Shown here piece after piece: positions 1 to 10,744 of a stretch of 64,000 bases of DNA. The translations under genes and the position numbers were made by a program. The DNA is from Bolinopsis microptera (Eukaryota > Ctenophora > Tentaculata > Lobata > Bolinopsidae). The notes beneath the pieces were generated by a model. That model saw nothing but the letters and a program-made list of their open reading frames with translations, made no database searches and was not told the DNA's origin. The stretch is taken from the NCBI RefSeq assembly GCF_026151205.1, contig NC_087084.1, positions 3,008,845-3,072,844 of the forward strand. Reading direction: 5' to 3'. Numbering within the stretch: the stretch's first letter is position 1; every line of letters starts with the position of its first letter.

Positions 1-395
1 CATAGAGTCCACTAGTATTTAATATTAGCCTGTACTAGCTCAATAAAATGTGACCTCCAGATCAGTAAAATTAGGGGTGCTGGAAGAGCTGCATAGAGTC
101 CACTAGTATTTAATATTAGCCTGTACTGGCTCAATAAAATGTGACCTCCAGATCAGTAAAATTAGGGGTGCTGGAAGAGCTGCATAGAGTCCACTAGTAT
201 TTAATATTAGCCTGTACTGGCTCAGTAAAATGTGACCTCCAGATCAGTAAAATTAGGGGTGCTGGAAGAGCTGCATAGAGTCCACTAGTATTTAATATTA
301 GCCTGTACTGGCTCAATAAAATGTGAACACCAGATCAGTAAATTTAGGGGTGCTGGAAGAGCTGCAAAGAGTCCACTAGTATTTAATATTAGCCC
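1..395. repeat. 91-bp tandem satellite, about 4.3 copies, cut by the window edge
   Basis: Units start at 1, 92, 183, 274 and 364, each opening with CATAGAGTCCACTAG (CAAAGAGTCC in the last). Units differ at a few bases, and the last is truncated near 395. The array probably continues to the left of the window. It has no coding capacity. Confidence 0.95.
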
Positions 396-1216
396 CAAAA
401 AAGCGGTCCTGGTCGAGCCTTGGCTTTAACGAGTTGGAAGCAACCAGAGAGATGGTTAGATGTATAAATTTGGGGATTGAAGTGGTTTGCAATAACCAGA
501 GAGGTGTTAAACAAATTGAACAACAGGTTGAACAAAAAATCATGTGTAAAAAGTTATCGAGTGATAATATAGGACAAAGGAGAAAGCATAGATATGATCT
601 TAGGCAGCTAGACGCCAGCTAGCTCATCGCGGTGTCACATGACTTTAATACCACGATATCATTGGTCATCTATATATCCAATGCGAAATATAAATATAGC
701 GCGTTTTTCATGAATTAGTAGCGCCGTACAAAAATTAAGCAGTTTGGAACAAAATTACAAGTTTTCAGTTTACAGAAATATTGAAACATTTCAATTTTTG
801 TTTGCATGAAGGTTCTAATGACTTAATAAAGTCGTTTAGATAATAAAAATACTACAAAGATACCAAGTAAACTCACAAATATTGCAACTTGGTTAAAAAC
901 AATGCATTTAACTGTTTTGGTGGCGCGCGCGCGCCATCTCAGTCAATTACTCCCATATTTGGTCAAATAGGATAATAGGGACGCAGAATATGCGTCCCTC
1001 TAAAAAGTCCAATTCCCTTCATGGTATGCCCCTTTTTCCGCCTTCGGCGGCGCGCGCTTCGCGCGCGAAAAGTGGCATGCAACGTATGTCAATTATCGCG
1101 AAAAGTCTTATTTTGGGCCTTATAAAAGTGCGCAGCTTTAACTTTGCAGATTCTTGTTCTCTGATTGGCTGAATCGTATCACGTGGTACGCGGTAAAATT
1201 GCATTCTTGGAATAAT
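396..1216. other. Unassigned AT-rich DNA with short alternating GC tracts
   Basis: No credible coding frame is present. There are GCGC-rich patches near 925-937 and 1047-1070, the latter with GGCGGCGCGCGCTTCGCG. Short open frames here (434-622, 990-1172) lack any recognisable domain and overlap in several frames. Patches like these accompany MITE-type repeats elsewhere in the window. Confidence 0.5.
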
Positions 1217-1334
1217 TTGTAGCGCGATGCACTACTGGGTCGCGCGCGCATCAAATAATGCTTCTCGGTAGATCGGCGAGATGCACCACTAGCTGTGCCT
1301 CACCGAGCTGCGAAGGATTGACATCGTGAATCAA
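1217..1334 (+). mobile_element. GC-rich MITE family A, copy 1
   Basis: The element runs from TTGTAGCGCGATGCACTAC to a TTGACATCGTGAATCAA end. The same roughly 120-bp sequence recurs at 56702-56827 (same orientation), 17927-18046 and 55668-55785 (opposite orientation). It is too short to encode a protein, so I read it as a non-autonomous dispersed element. Confidence 0.7.
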
Positions 1335-1541
1335 GGAATAATTGAAGCGTGCAAATGCAATGAACTAGCGAGCGCGCGCGGAGTTCAACAAGCTGTGAAA
1401 AGGCGATCACCCTGTAGTAATATTGCTAGCCGGTAAGGTCTGCTGGGTTGCTCTAACCAAAGCAAAATTATGACATAACATCATCACTAAAGTTTACAAA
1501 GTGTCATCGCACTACATGGAAAAATATACAGTAACTATTTC

Positions 1542-1638
1542 TTTGTCATACGTTGTATGACCCGCCGCGCACGAGGTGCGCGGCCCCCCTGTATCGTCAC
1601 CATAGTGAAACGACCGTGGGGGTCGCAACGTGATACAA
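1542..1638. mobile_element. About 95-bp MITE family B, copy 1 (TIR near CTTGTATCACGTTG)
   Basis: Imperfect terminal inverted repeats are visible: TTTGTCATACGTTGT on the left and ACGTGATACAAG on the right, around a GCGC-rich core. A second copy at 56362-56456 confirms the boundaries. This copy lies exactly where the LINE tail in the left arm of the large inverted duplication loses its upstream part. Confidence 0.65.
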
Positions 1639-1745
1639 GCTATGTTAGTAATAAAGAGAAGCATAACGATTATCTTTATATCCACCCTTTTGAGGCAAAA
1701 TTAAAGCGATTTATAAATCTTTATTCCACTGGGAAGTATGAATAA
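1639..1745 (+). pseudogene. 3' end of a non-LTR retrotransposon ORF (fragment)
   Basis: The frame reads SYVSNKEKHNDYLYIHPF and ends in LYSTGKYE then a stop. The same C-terminus is encoded on the minus strand at 16852-16956, where it continues into a recognisable LINE reverse-transcriptase C-terminal region. Here everything upstream is missing, replaced by MITE family B. It is the outer end of the left arm of the large inverted duplication. Confidence 0.75.
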
Positions 1746-2844
1746 AGTTATCTTTTGGAGATACTTTTTGAACTTATTTGAAATTTTTTAATAAAGTTGT
1801 AGTTAATAATTTATTAATTTTGGTGGTAAGATATTTATATTATTCCATATAGTGATTTGATACTTTGTAGACATGTGTGATGATGTTATGTCATAATTTT
1901 TACTTTTACTTACTTTTACTTTTAGAATATACTTCGGCGGTCGCGCGCTACTGCAAGCGAAAGGGCTCTGGTTAGAGCAAAATCCGCTTTATTATCTTAA
2001 ATCGTGTTTATGGATATCAAAGCCTGATTTCCCCAGTTGTAAGGGCCTGCAACGGCGGAATTATTAAAAATTAATCTGAAATAGAATGTGTTAACATTTA
2101 AAATAACACTATAGAAATATAAACCACTCACTGACTCTCACTGGTCACTAACCTCCATAACACTTACTACCCGATTCCCACTATAAACTAAATACTAAAT
2201 AACTAATAATTAACTACTATCTAAAATATCACTAAATATAATTCCCAAACTAAAAGTCTTTACTTCCTAAAATATATTGCTAATTAAATCAATGTTTATA
2301 CAAAATACACTTTCTTGGTTTGTCTACTTTTAGGTTACTCCTCTATTTTCGTGACGCTTACTGCTTACAACTTTTTACTACTTCTTCTTTCACTGCGTGC
2401 ATCTTTGGTTGGCGTATTTATTAAATTTAATACAATTGCCGGATGAGTATTAAATATTAAATTTTGATATTTGTCACAGAATGAGCTGAGTTTCGTGGGT
2501 GCATCTTGACACCCACACACAGCAGGTTGGAAATTCGTAAGCTGAAAGAAGAATCCGTGGAGATCTTTTAGAAACCTTTAATATATTTAGTGAATCAGTA
2601 GAATATGGTACAGATATTTTTAACATCAGAAGATCAGATGTGAATATCGTTTCAAACATAAAGTGCAATATTAAAAGATTTTATGACACGTATCTACCAT
2701 CTAACCATGCAGACTTACTAATACTGTCATAATGTATCATTTTTTAACAGTAAAGGTCATTCAAACAATATATATATACACAATAAATTAAATCAAGTGC
2801 AAGTGATGCAATTGGCAGAGCACAATCATAAATCATGAGCAATT
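1746..2844. other. Gene-free arm of the inverted duplication
   Basis: This AT-rich DNA has no convincing gene. The counterpart in the right arm is at 16097-16850 and 13450-13706. It includes the intact target site ATTCTACTGATTCAC (read on the minus strand at about 2595-2610), which is duplicated around the Penelope-like insertion in the right arm. Confidence 0.6.
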
Positions 2845-4375
2845 GTATATCAATTTCATATCATGTCCCTCAAAAAGCATTGTTTCAGACTCCTTAGGAA
2901 TGTTATAAGGAGAAAATATCTCTTTAGTAAAGCTCAGCTCAAGCTTATAATTAACAGCATCATTGTCTGCAAATTGGACTACTGCAATGCTCTTTATTAT
3001 GGAATTAGTGACAACCTCATCCACCAACTCCAACTCGTTCAGAATGCAGCTGCTAAAGCTATAGTAGGACTATATAAATATGATCATCTCGGAGACACTC
3101 TGAAAGACCTTCATTGGCTGCCTATTAGTTACAGAATTCAATATAAGTTATTGCTTCTTGTCTATAAATGTCTTAAGGGGGCCGGGGGGGGGGGTCTTCA
3201 TCAAAATTCTCTCGAAATTGATTTTATAGTTGTTTCTGATAGAGGGGAGTGATATCTATCAGCTGCTTTTGGTCCCATGGAAAAATATTGTTCCTAGCCA
3301 AAATTATCGCCAGTCAAAGGTCATCGCTCATGTGTAATTGTATTGCGCGAGCGATTTTCAATCGCGCGCCCTGAAAATCGAGTCTAAAAATCTATCTTCT
3401 CCTACATTTTTTGAGCAATCACCCTGAAACTTTCAGGATATGTTCTATGGATCATTTAAAAGATATCTGTCGAGCCGAATTTTGAGATAGGCCTTAGAAG
3501 ATTTTTTATTCAATTTTGAAAATCTTGGACCTCATTTTTTTACGATTTTTCCAGGTCCAAGATTTTCAAAATTGAATACAAAATCTTCTAAGGCCTATCT
3601 CAAAATTCGGCTCGACAGATATCTTCTAAATGATCCCTAGAACATATCCTGAAAGTTTCAGGGTGATTGCTCAAAAAATGTAGGAGAAGATAGATTTTTA
3701 GACTCGATTTTCAGGGCGCGCGATTGAAAATCGCTCGCGCAATACAATTACACATGAGCGCTGACCTTTGACTGGCGATAATTTTGGCTAGGAACAATAT
3801 TTTTCCATGGGACCAAAAGCAGCTGATAGATATCACTCTCCTCTATCAGAAACAACTATAAAATCAATTTCGAGAGAATTTTGATGAAGACCCCCCCGGC
3901 CCCCTTAATGGTATGGGACCAGATTATTTAAGTGATATGTTTAAATATGCCAATTATAATCATCTTATCTATTTGACTGAACCAAGAGTATATTCACAGT
4001 ATGGAGAAAGATCGTTTCAGAAAGTTGGCCCTAAATTATGGAATGAGCTGCCTGTTGAAATTAAGAATTGCATGTCACTGGAATCTTTTAAAGTGTATCT
4101 GAAAACGTTTCTTTTTAAACGTGCTTTTGATATTAATTAATTTACTATTTTTTCAACGTTTCTACTGTTAAGTGCATACCCTTAACCTTGTAATTTAGTG
4201 TATCAAGTCTTTACAATTTTCTATGGTTTGGAACCTAAATGTGGATTGCTTTTCAGGTTTTCTTGTATCCTGACTTGTTTTCGTGGCACACCTGTGCATT
4301 TTAAGTTGTTGTGCCACTATAATCTATAAGTTTAAATTATTATTTCATATTGTATCATTCTAGCTGAATAAATTC
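2845..4375 (+). pseudogene. 5'-truncated non-LTR retrotransposon (reverse transcriptase C-terminal part), split by a MITE
   Basis: The first segment (to 3176) encodes a typical C-terminal LINE region with KLIINSIIVCKLDYCNALYYG and LHWLPISYRIQYK (quoted in part). After the MITE, 3905-4140 continues with GPDYLSDMFKY, PKLWNELPVEI and a stop at 4138-4140. Removing 3177-3904 and one TTAA restores the uninterrupted reading KCLNGMGPDYL. The catalytic RT core and the endonuclease are absent. The 3' end has an AATAAATTCTTTGAA tail near 4365-4380. The type is CR1/L2-like by general appearance; the clade is uncertain. Confidence 0.85.
3177..3904. mobile_element. 728-bp hairpin (foldback) MITE with TTAA target duplication
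   Basis: Two near-perfect inverted arms of about 355 bp run from GGGGGCCGGGGGG on the left to CCCCCCCGGCCCCC on the right, around a loop of about 19 bp at 3532-3551. TTAA at 3173-3176 and 3905-3908 flanks the element. The host LINE frame is restored when the element and one TTAA are removed, which is direct evidence for a TTAA duplication. TTAA specificity is typical of piggyBac- or Kolobok-type transposases. It has no coding capacity of its own. Confidence 0.92.
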
Positions 4376-4583
4376 TTTGAACGTAATTCAATACTAAAGA
4401 TTAGTTTTTCATGAAGGTTTGTCCTACTTATTTATTTGTATCATTGTGACTCTTAACTTACCATTTTCCCTCAGTTGTAGCAAGAATAAGTGCACATGTG
4501 ATCTGTAATCAAGGTTTCCAGTACTGTTGTATTGGACTTGTCAGCATGTAAGATAGTTCCTGAAACTCTATCATATAATAGCT

Positions 4584-5768
4584 ATGGGTGAAGATGGCGA
4601 ACTTCCTTCAACCAGCAAAGAAGAAAATCTAGAGGCTTCAGAATCGATTGCATTGTATGAAATTTCCTTAGAAACTGTGGATGATGAAGATGAAGAAACT
4701 GACAGTATTCAATCCTTGAAACATGCAGCTAACAGGCTTTTGGGGGCAGATGATATTATTAAATCAGAAATTGTATCTAGCGCATTTACTTCAGAAATTG
4801 CAATTGACCAAACATGGGGTGAATGGATGCAGGAACTCCCTGGATCAACATGGATCAAAGTACGTACATTCGGAAAAGTCCAATGGAGATGGTCAAAAAA
4901 TTGTGTCCATTATGCTCATTTGCCAGAATGGTTAAAAGATAACAGATTTCTTCTCCGGTGCAACCGTCTACCAATTTACAGTTTTACTGGTTGTATGCTA
5001 AGTGCATTCAGAATCCACACTGAAACGGGTAACATCTGGACTCATCTCATTGGTAGCCTTCTGACAGTTGGATATTGTATTTATGCTTTTGCTTCTCGTT
5101 TACACAAGTTGCACTGGACTGAGCAGCTGGTCTATGCAGCATTCTTCCTTGCAGCCTCCCTGTGTATGGGATTCAGTTGTATTTTCCATGCTGTTATCAA
5201 TCATTCCCCGAAAGTTTTCAAGTTGTTTAGTCGTCTGGACTACTCTGGAATTTCTCTTCTTGTTATTGGAAGCTACATGCCTTGGTTGTACTACTCTTAC
5301 TTCTGCCATCCAACCATCTATGTTGTCTACACTGTTGTCACCTGTGTCATGGGTATATCAGGGATATTTGTTTCTCTTTGGGATGAGTTTGATAAGCCTA
5401 AATACCGAAATGTTAGGGCAGGTGTTTTTCTTACAATGGGTCTCTCAGCTGTAGTACCTGCTTTTCATTATGCAATTAAATTTGGCTGGTCTATTGCTCT
5501 AGATAGAGCGTCTTTAGGATGGATGATATTGATGGGCAGTCTGTATGTTTTTGGAACCATGCTGTACATGTTTCAAATCCCGGAAAGATGGTTTCCTGGA
5601 AAATTTGATATTTGGGGCCAAAGTCATCAAATGTTTCATATATTTGTTTTGGTTGCTGTGTTTGTTCATTACCATGGTATTTCTGTTTTAGAAGCGAATC
5701 ATACTGAGGATATTCTTAATAACCGAGTTTGTACAGATAATATTTTAAATACTACTACATTTGGTTGA
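4584..5768 (+). CDS. Adiponectin receptor-type PAQR seven-transmembrane protein, copy 1
   Basis: This is a single-exon 394-aa protein. An acidic N-terminal tail (about 1-110, cytosolic in the family) precedes the AdipoR signature LPEWLKDNRFLL (113-124) and FRIHTETGNIWTH (142-154), then about seven hydrophobic segments. The three zinc-binding histidines of AdipoR have counterparts at H202 (in CIFHAVINHS), H348 and H352 (in SHQMFH). Other conserved blocks are FSRLDYSGISLL, GSYMPWLYYS and IPERWFPGKFDIW. AdipoR1/2 proteins are membrane receptors with ceramidase-linked activity; function here is inferred from that similarity. The start is the first in-frame ATG. An intact copy with identical protein lies inverted at 12029-13213. 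Lack of introns could mean an ancient intron loss or a retrocopy that was then duplicated. Confidence 0.95.
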   Translation: MGEDGELPSTSKEENLEASESIALYEISLETVDDEDEETDSIQSLKHAANRLLGADDIIKSEIVSSAFTSEIAIDQTWGEWMQELPGSTWIKVRTFGKVQWRWSKNCVHYAHLPEWLKDNRFLLRCNRLPIYSFTGCMLSAFRIHTETGNIWTHLIGSLLTVGYCIYAFASRLHKLHWTEQLVYAAFFLAASLCMGFSCIFHAVINHSPKVFKLFSRLDYSGISLLVIGSYMPWLYYSYFCHPTIYVVYTVVTCVMGISGIFVSLWDEFDKPKYRNVRAGVFLTMGLSAVVPAFHYAIKFGWSIALDRASLGWMILMGSLYVFGTMLYMFQIPERWFPGKFDIWGQSHQMFHIFVLVAVFVHYHGISVLEANHTEDILNNRVCTDNILNTTTFG

Positions 5769-6507
5769 GATTGTACACAACAGTTAGCAGTATACACATA
5801 TGAGAAGTTTACTTTAGAAAAATGTGAAATCAATTGAATGTTGACCCCAAGATTTCAAATGATGAAAGGTTTCACATGCTGGCTTTTGCCGTTCCTCAGT
5901 TATGTTTCCTGCAAGCTCTTCATGAGACATTGTTTTAAGTTGGCGCATCCTTTCTGTACACCGCTAATATCTCATGCATTTAGATCTGACCCCATAGATT
6001 TTACTATGATTTAATAAGATATGCTTCTATTTTCTGCAACTGTAGTAACTTAATTTAGATGGTCTTGTATTGTGAAATTGTATAATTGATAATTATATTA
6101 TATATTATTATAATATATTATACTTGAAACCCGCTAGTCAAAATGCCGCTTTAAAATAAGTATGATGTTCCGATTTCTTCATATGGAGTATGGACCCACT
6201 GTGACCCGTCTACAATCTTTTTTAATTTATTCCCGATGACAACTAAGTTAAAAGTATTCCCTAGTTAAACTTTTTACTGCATCAAAAAATATCAATCACA
6301 ACCAAAGGTTTTGTGATGTATCTAATAGTGACTTTTCAACTCCATTTGCAAGCTGAAAATGTTGTCACCGGTAACTTTTTGACCAATTTATTTTCTGTGC
6401 CTTTGCCGGGCTGATTTCGTCAAGTTTAAAATAATAATATGAATATTTATATTATAATATTGAAGTGACAAATTTATTCTCTGGATGTGATGACTGTTCA
6501 TATATAT
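5769..6507. other. 3' flank of AdipoR copy 1
   Basis: The DNA is AT-rich with a run of AT dinucleotide-like sequence at 6084-6125. It is matched inverted at 11290-12028 with small indels and substitutions. No gene is visible. It probably contains the 3' UTR; no AATAAA close to the stop stands out. Confidence 0.5.
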
Positions 6508-8397
6508 GGACACGTTCATTTGAGTTTGAGGATATTGGTAAATATAAGTGACCCTATTAAAAGGCACAGTGTAGTTGACTTTGTCACACTATGAAATTAC
6601 TTAAACCCTTGATGGTTAGGATAATCGTCTCATCCTCCAGGCTAACTTTGTCACATAACGATATCTTAATCAGGTGATAAGATATCGCTTAAATACGGCA
6701 GGCACGGAAATGGTTACATTGTCACACTATAAACATGTGACGGAGTAAATATGGACCCCTTGCTGCCGTTTTTGACCAAATTTTTGAGTGTCCAGTTGAT
6801 TGGATGGGTACATATGACCATTACCTACATATTTGACGACTTTTTTCGTTAGATGGTGCATTCAGGTTTACTCTGTCACATATTAAAGAAAATATGTGAT
6901 GAATGTTTAGGGCACCCTGATAAGCAATGCTGAGTAGTGTAAGTTTATTTGATGGCCTGGAAGTGCTGGGAATTGTTATTATATCATATAGTCGTAAGGA
7001 ATTAAAACACAGAAGGCACAACCAAGCTTACTTTGTCACATAATCTTGATGATATCTGAACATGTGTGAAATTGAACAAATAATGATATACCAGCTTAAA
7101 CCCCTTATATTATACGTACTATGGATCAAACAACACTGCTAGTACCATGCACCAGTCACATAAATCATTATCAGGTGGTAATATGTTAACAGTGTCACAA
7201 TTAAACTACCGCTACATGGTCAAAAATAGGGTAATTTCGTCACAAAAAATTATTATAACTCTGTTAGCTCCTTGCTGGCAAAATAACTAGTTTATCGACA
7301 TTTTTTTGATGATAAAGTTACATAGTATTCTAATAGAGGTATAGTTCTTCAAAATAGGGGCAAGACATGTTTACTTTGTCACATCAGTTATTATAACAGT
7401 TAGGTAATCGTCATCACATTAACATATATTTTTTGTAGTTTGGATTGATTTATATAGGTAATAAAGCAGCATATGCTAATTTTTACACACTATCTTGAAA
7501 TTGTTGGGGCATGAAAAGTTAATTTTGTCACATTTTTAGTGACTTTGACAAATTTAACCTAAAATTGCTAAACTTAAGCTCTTGATGTTCTGGACAATAT
7601 TCTAATAGAGGTATAGAATATAGATCTTCAAAATAGGGGCAAGACATGTTTACTTTGTCACATCAGTTATTATAAGAGTTATTATAAGAGTTATTATAAG
7701 AGACTATTTCATTCTATAATCATTGTTTTTAATCTATTTACGATTTCGTATAATTTTTTTGTGACAATGTTAACATCAACTGACCTTAACTTGCATCAAC
7801 TACATTGTCATCATATAAAATTTTCCCGCCTTTCAAACCAAAATCAGATATATAAATAATTCGCCCAAAATTTTAAATTCCATATATTGTGACAGAATTA
7901 ACCTCATTTCCCAGTAACCGAGTGCCTGTATTAGCTAACTATTCAAAACAAAATATTTTAGGGCTATGATTGGTAGAGCAACCATCAAATAATGAGTTGA
8001 AAGGGTTTTTAGGACACCTCACAGTAGAATAGAGGTATGGTATCATGAGTGTGACAAAGTTACCCAAATATTGCCTTGTAACCGTTCGATCCGTGCCCAT
8101 TAACCAATGTTGTATCATAATTGTTAGATTCACCTAATTTACTATATTTCAGACCAAGGAATGATAATTAGACAACTGCAGTTAACTAAGTCACACAAAA
8201 TGTTACTTTTGAAACATTATAGTGCCTAACAACAATAGATTTTCTTTCTGAGCGGTGCATATGGGAGTATGGGTTACGTGGCTAATGTTCAGAACTTCTG
8301 AACGTGCTAGGTTAATAGATGTCAAAATTAAGCCACTATCGTCAAAAACGCTATTATTTTTGTTTACCAATATCCTCAAACTCAAATGAACGTGTCC
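6508..8397. mobile_element. E1: 1.89-kb non-coding TIR element packed with a 15-bp motif
   Basis: About 35-bp terminal inverted repeats begin GGACACGTTCATTTGAG (6508-6542; inverted at 8363-8397). The right arm of the duplication keeps the empty site (GTTCATATATATTC, read from about 11305 to 11290). Insertion duplicated part of the AT run, up to 8 bp, with the exact length ambiguous. No open frame resembles a transposase. Inside are at least 13 copies of a motif near GTTAACTTTGTCACA, for example at 6574, 6641, 6712, 7026, 7185, 7230, 7369, 7518 and 7648, and inverted at 7760, 7888 and 8050, then direct at 8181. A stretch around 7330-7396 is duplicated at 7601-7675. Termini match element E2 at 22217-24173. 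Confidence 0.85.
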
Positions 8398-8955
8398 ATA
8401 TATATTCTTTCTTAACAATGTTATATACGGCCCAAGCTGCACCTTTTGACATGGGAATTTGTGATTTAAGAGAAACTGTATTTAAAAAGTGATTTCTGCT
8501 TCTCCGGCAGCCCTTCCCGGTCAAGTCTTTGTTTTGAAGAAAATTCTGACAGCCTTCTAACAACCGGCGCGGCTGTTACGGTAACAGCCCTCTAATAGGC
8601 CTCTAACAGTTATTTTGGGGGGACAAATACTTAACAGCCGATGCTTACTTGTGTTTTGTTAAATGGCTATTAGCCGGTTAATAGCCTGCCGGCATTGCAC
8701 CTATTTGCATTCTCCTTTGCTTTAGTAAGCATAACGATTATGATGTCTAATTCTAATGCTATTGTATGCAATTTATTCAATTTCTGTCCTCTATTATATT
8801 TGTTTACCTCAATACAGAAATAAAGCATGATTTGCTTTATCTCTACGTCATGATGATTTATCATATTAGCCTGTCACATTTATAATACGTTATGTCCCAA
8901 ATATAAGTGCAGTAAACCCTTATTTACCGTAGAGTTTTTAAGAGAAGGAAAACGC
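8398..8955. other. Inner part of the left arm
   Basis: It is matched inverted at 10745-11290 and has no gene. It contains GGCTGTTACGGTAACAGCC, a perfect hairpin, near 8570. The innermost arm end is near TTTTTAAGAGAAGGAAA at 8934-8953. Confidence 0.6.
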
Positions 8956-8990
8956 TGTGATAAAGTGTGGTCTGTGGTAAATCGGGGTTT
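8891..8990. mobile_element. Short MITE-like sequence, CAGTAAACCC ends
   Basis: The ends GCAGTAAACCCTTATTTACC and GGTAAATCGGGGTTTTACTG form imperfect inverted repeats about 100 bp apart. Similar ends (CAGTAAAACCCC) bound a 334-bp element at 54813-55146. The inner boundary of the inverted duplication falls inside it. Confidence 0.5.
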
Positions 8991-9574
8991 TACTGTTATA
9001 CTGCTAAGTGCTAACGATTTTTCTACAAAAATGGTGATAAAAAATGTTTCAAAAATATATGAAAATAAGTAGACTGCTTAGTGCTTGGTTGCCATATATT
9101 TTTGTTAAAATGTCGACAATATTTTAAGTTCTTGGCGACTATTTACATCTAAGAAGTAATAACGGGACGGACATTTACTTGTTTTATTGATAACATACAA
9201 GATAGCATTTTAAAACATGTTAAAAACCAACAAAGATGAAGATTAATAACTCAACAACCTCGATATAAGATGCAAGTGCGGAGTTAAGGTGAGCTGGTAC
9301 ATGTCCTTGATTAGTGAGAATAGCACTTGTCATAACACCTCAGGGCTTCACGATATTGAGTTGTTTGGCTACGTGAGCATTACCTGAAGATTGCCAGTTA
9401 GATATTAAATCCATCTAACAACAAGAACTTGCAGCCAGTATTACCAAACCAGGGTTAATATTCACACTTGCATGAAGAAAAACTGTGGTAATTTTAATAT
9501 CATGCACGATATAAACGTATACAATACACATTATTTTTTCACCATTTGGGGATCCGCTCACAATTACGTAATAA
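8991..9574. other. Unassigned spacer DNA between the arms
   Basis: AT-rich spacer. I see no gene, tandem repeat or element with clear ends here. Confidence 0.4.
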
Positions 9575-10260
9575 TGATAGCCAGAATTTTGAACCAACTT
9601 CGACCCCACATCCAGAAATTTTATATGTTCCTCCAGATGCGTTTTTTTCTAATTCTGTTGGCCCGGCGCGCTTCGCTACGCAAGTTTGGGGGGGGGGGGG
9701 GGGGGGGCGTGCTGTCGGCGATCGACGTGACCAATCAGCCGTGCAGCGTGCGAAGCGAGCCGCTGTGGCTGGGGTCTGGGGGCGCAGCCCCCATCTCCTC
9801 GCGGGCACCCCCTTGGGGGGGGGGGGGGGGGGGGGGGCCCCCCGCCCCACCCCCCCCTGGGTCCAGGGGCGGAGCCCCTCTTGCGGGGGCTAGGGGCGCA
9901 GATAAATTACAGAAATTGGTAGACAGCAATAAACTGGATTGAAAAGAGATCAGAGTACTCACGTAAATTTGGTAACTTCACAACAGCAAGCTGGATTCTC
10001 CAATCAGAATATTTCCACTGTGTTCCAAAACTGACGGATGTTCCCTCTTTTGATTTTTTATACTATTGAAACATTGTTCCATCAAAAATTGCCTCAATTA
10101 TTTGTCCGTTATTCAAAAAAATAATTCGGAAATTAAGGAGTAACTTCTCAAAATTTCCTCTTCTATCTCAGTGGTTTCCTCCCAAAAAAAAATTTCCTCC
10201 CAGCTGCCTGGCAAGAAGGCGTGTTTCTGGATGTGGGGACTTCGACCCCTAACGATAGTC
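9575..10260 (-). mobile_element. GC-rich dispersed element C (copy 1) with long poly-G runs
   Basis: On the minus strand it carries the same blocks as 42650-42946: CAAATTTACGTGAGTAC, TTTCAATCC.AGTTTATTG, GGGGGCTGCGCCCCCAGACC, a GCTCGCTTCGC segment and AAAATTCTGGCTA at the end. G runs of about 19 (from 9689) and about 24 (from about 9814) interrupt it and create spurious glycine/proline frames in several phases. It sits in the unique spacer at the centre of the inverted duplication. Confidence 0.65.
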
Positions 10261-10744
10261 ATTTAGACAATGAGAGTAATTACTGCTAAAAATTAAACTC
10301 GCGTAAGCATTACCCATCCCTTCTTCTCCCTAATATGTGAGGATTCCGATTGTACAAAATATAAAAAGTGTAAAGTAATAAAGTACCCACTTGGGTCCTT
10401 TTACTTGGCATAATGCCCTCCTAGGTTGGCATCCTATAAGTCCACATGTTCTTAGGAGGTGAAGTCTCCTGAGGAGTACTTTGGGAGACAGCTTTAGGAA
10501 CAGTTTGTTTACTGGTTCCGTGGGCTTTGCAGGTTTGCGGCCAGGTTCCGTGGGCTTTGCAGGTTTGGTCTCTGGCACAGGCTTACTGGGTTGGCTTCTG
10601 CAGGTTGCGAAGCGAGCATATGCAGGTTTGTTTGCAGGTTCTGGTTTGGATGTTACAGGTGAGGAGTGGGGTAGGAGTGGACAGGAGCCTTCGAGGTTTC
10701 GCTGGGAGTGTACAGTGAGAAAAGATTGTCCGATAGTTAAAAAT
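10261..10744. repeat. Short direct repeats encoding a possible KPAKPTEP repeat on the minus strand
   Basis: TTCCGTGGGCTTTGCAGGTTTG occurs in two adjacent copies near 10516-10568 (quoted piecemeal as CCGTGGGCTTTGCAGG). On the minus strand these read KPAKPTEP twice within a frame of about 82 aa (10330-10578). It could be a fragment of a low-complexity exon; nothing else supports a gene. Confidence 0.3.

Larger units (their letters stand above)
1464..1900. repeat. About 65-bp inverted repeats bracketing a small MITE and a LINE tail
   Basis: The sequence around 1464-1531 (AATTATGACATAACATCATCAC, given here without its flanks, then a region near CACTACATGGAAAAATATA) returns inverted at about 1838-1900. 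A third copy sits at 16698-16762. It may be a TIR or the end of a repeated element. Divergence of several percent blurs the exact ends. Confidence 0.5.
1639..8955 (+). repeat. Left arm of about 15-kb inverted duplication
   Basis: The arm matches 10745-16956 in inverted orientation. Landmarks pair as follows: LINE tail 1640-1745 with 16852-16956, 1950-2720 with 13560-13706 plus 16097-16690, the AdipoR gene 4584-5768 with 12029-13213, and 8403-8955 with 10745-11290. Non-coding parts differ by roughly a few percent by eye. Left-arm-only segments are a LINE remnant with its hairpin MITE (about 2845-4350) and element E1 (6508-8397). Confidence 0.9.

Noticed and set aside
4723..5454. Additional frames (70 and 128 aa) overlapping the AdipoR gene, and their mirror copies at 12343-13074
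   Set aside because: Shadows of the AdipoR frame; the substitutions between copies are silent in AdipoR but change these frames, showing which one is constrained.
8203..8864. Minus-strand frames of 64-79 aa at the end of E1 and just beyond
   Set aside because: No recognised domain; they cross the E1 boundary or lie in the non-coding arm, and are not kept as a frame in the sister arm in any convincing way.
9472..9962. Four overlapping Gly/Pro-rich frames on both strands
   Set aside because: They arise from poly-G runs within a GC-rich mobile element; frames on both strands at once are not credible genes.
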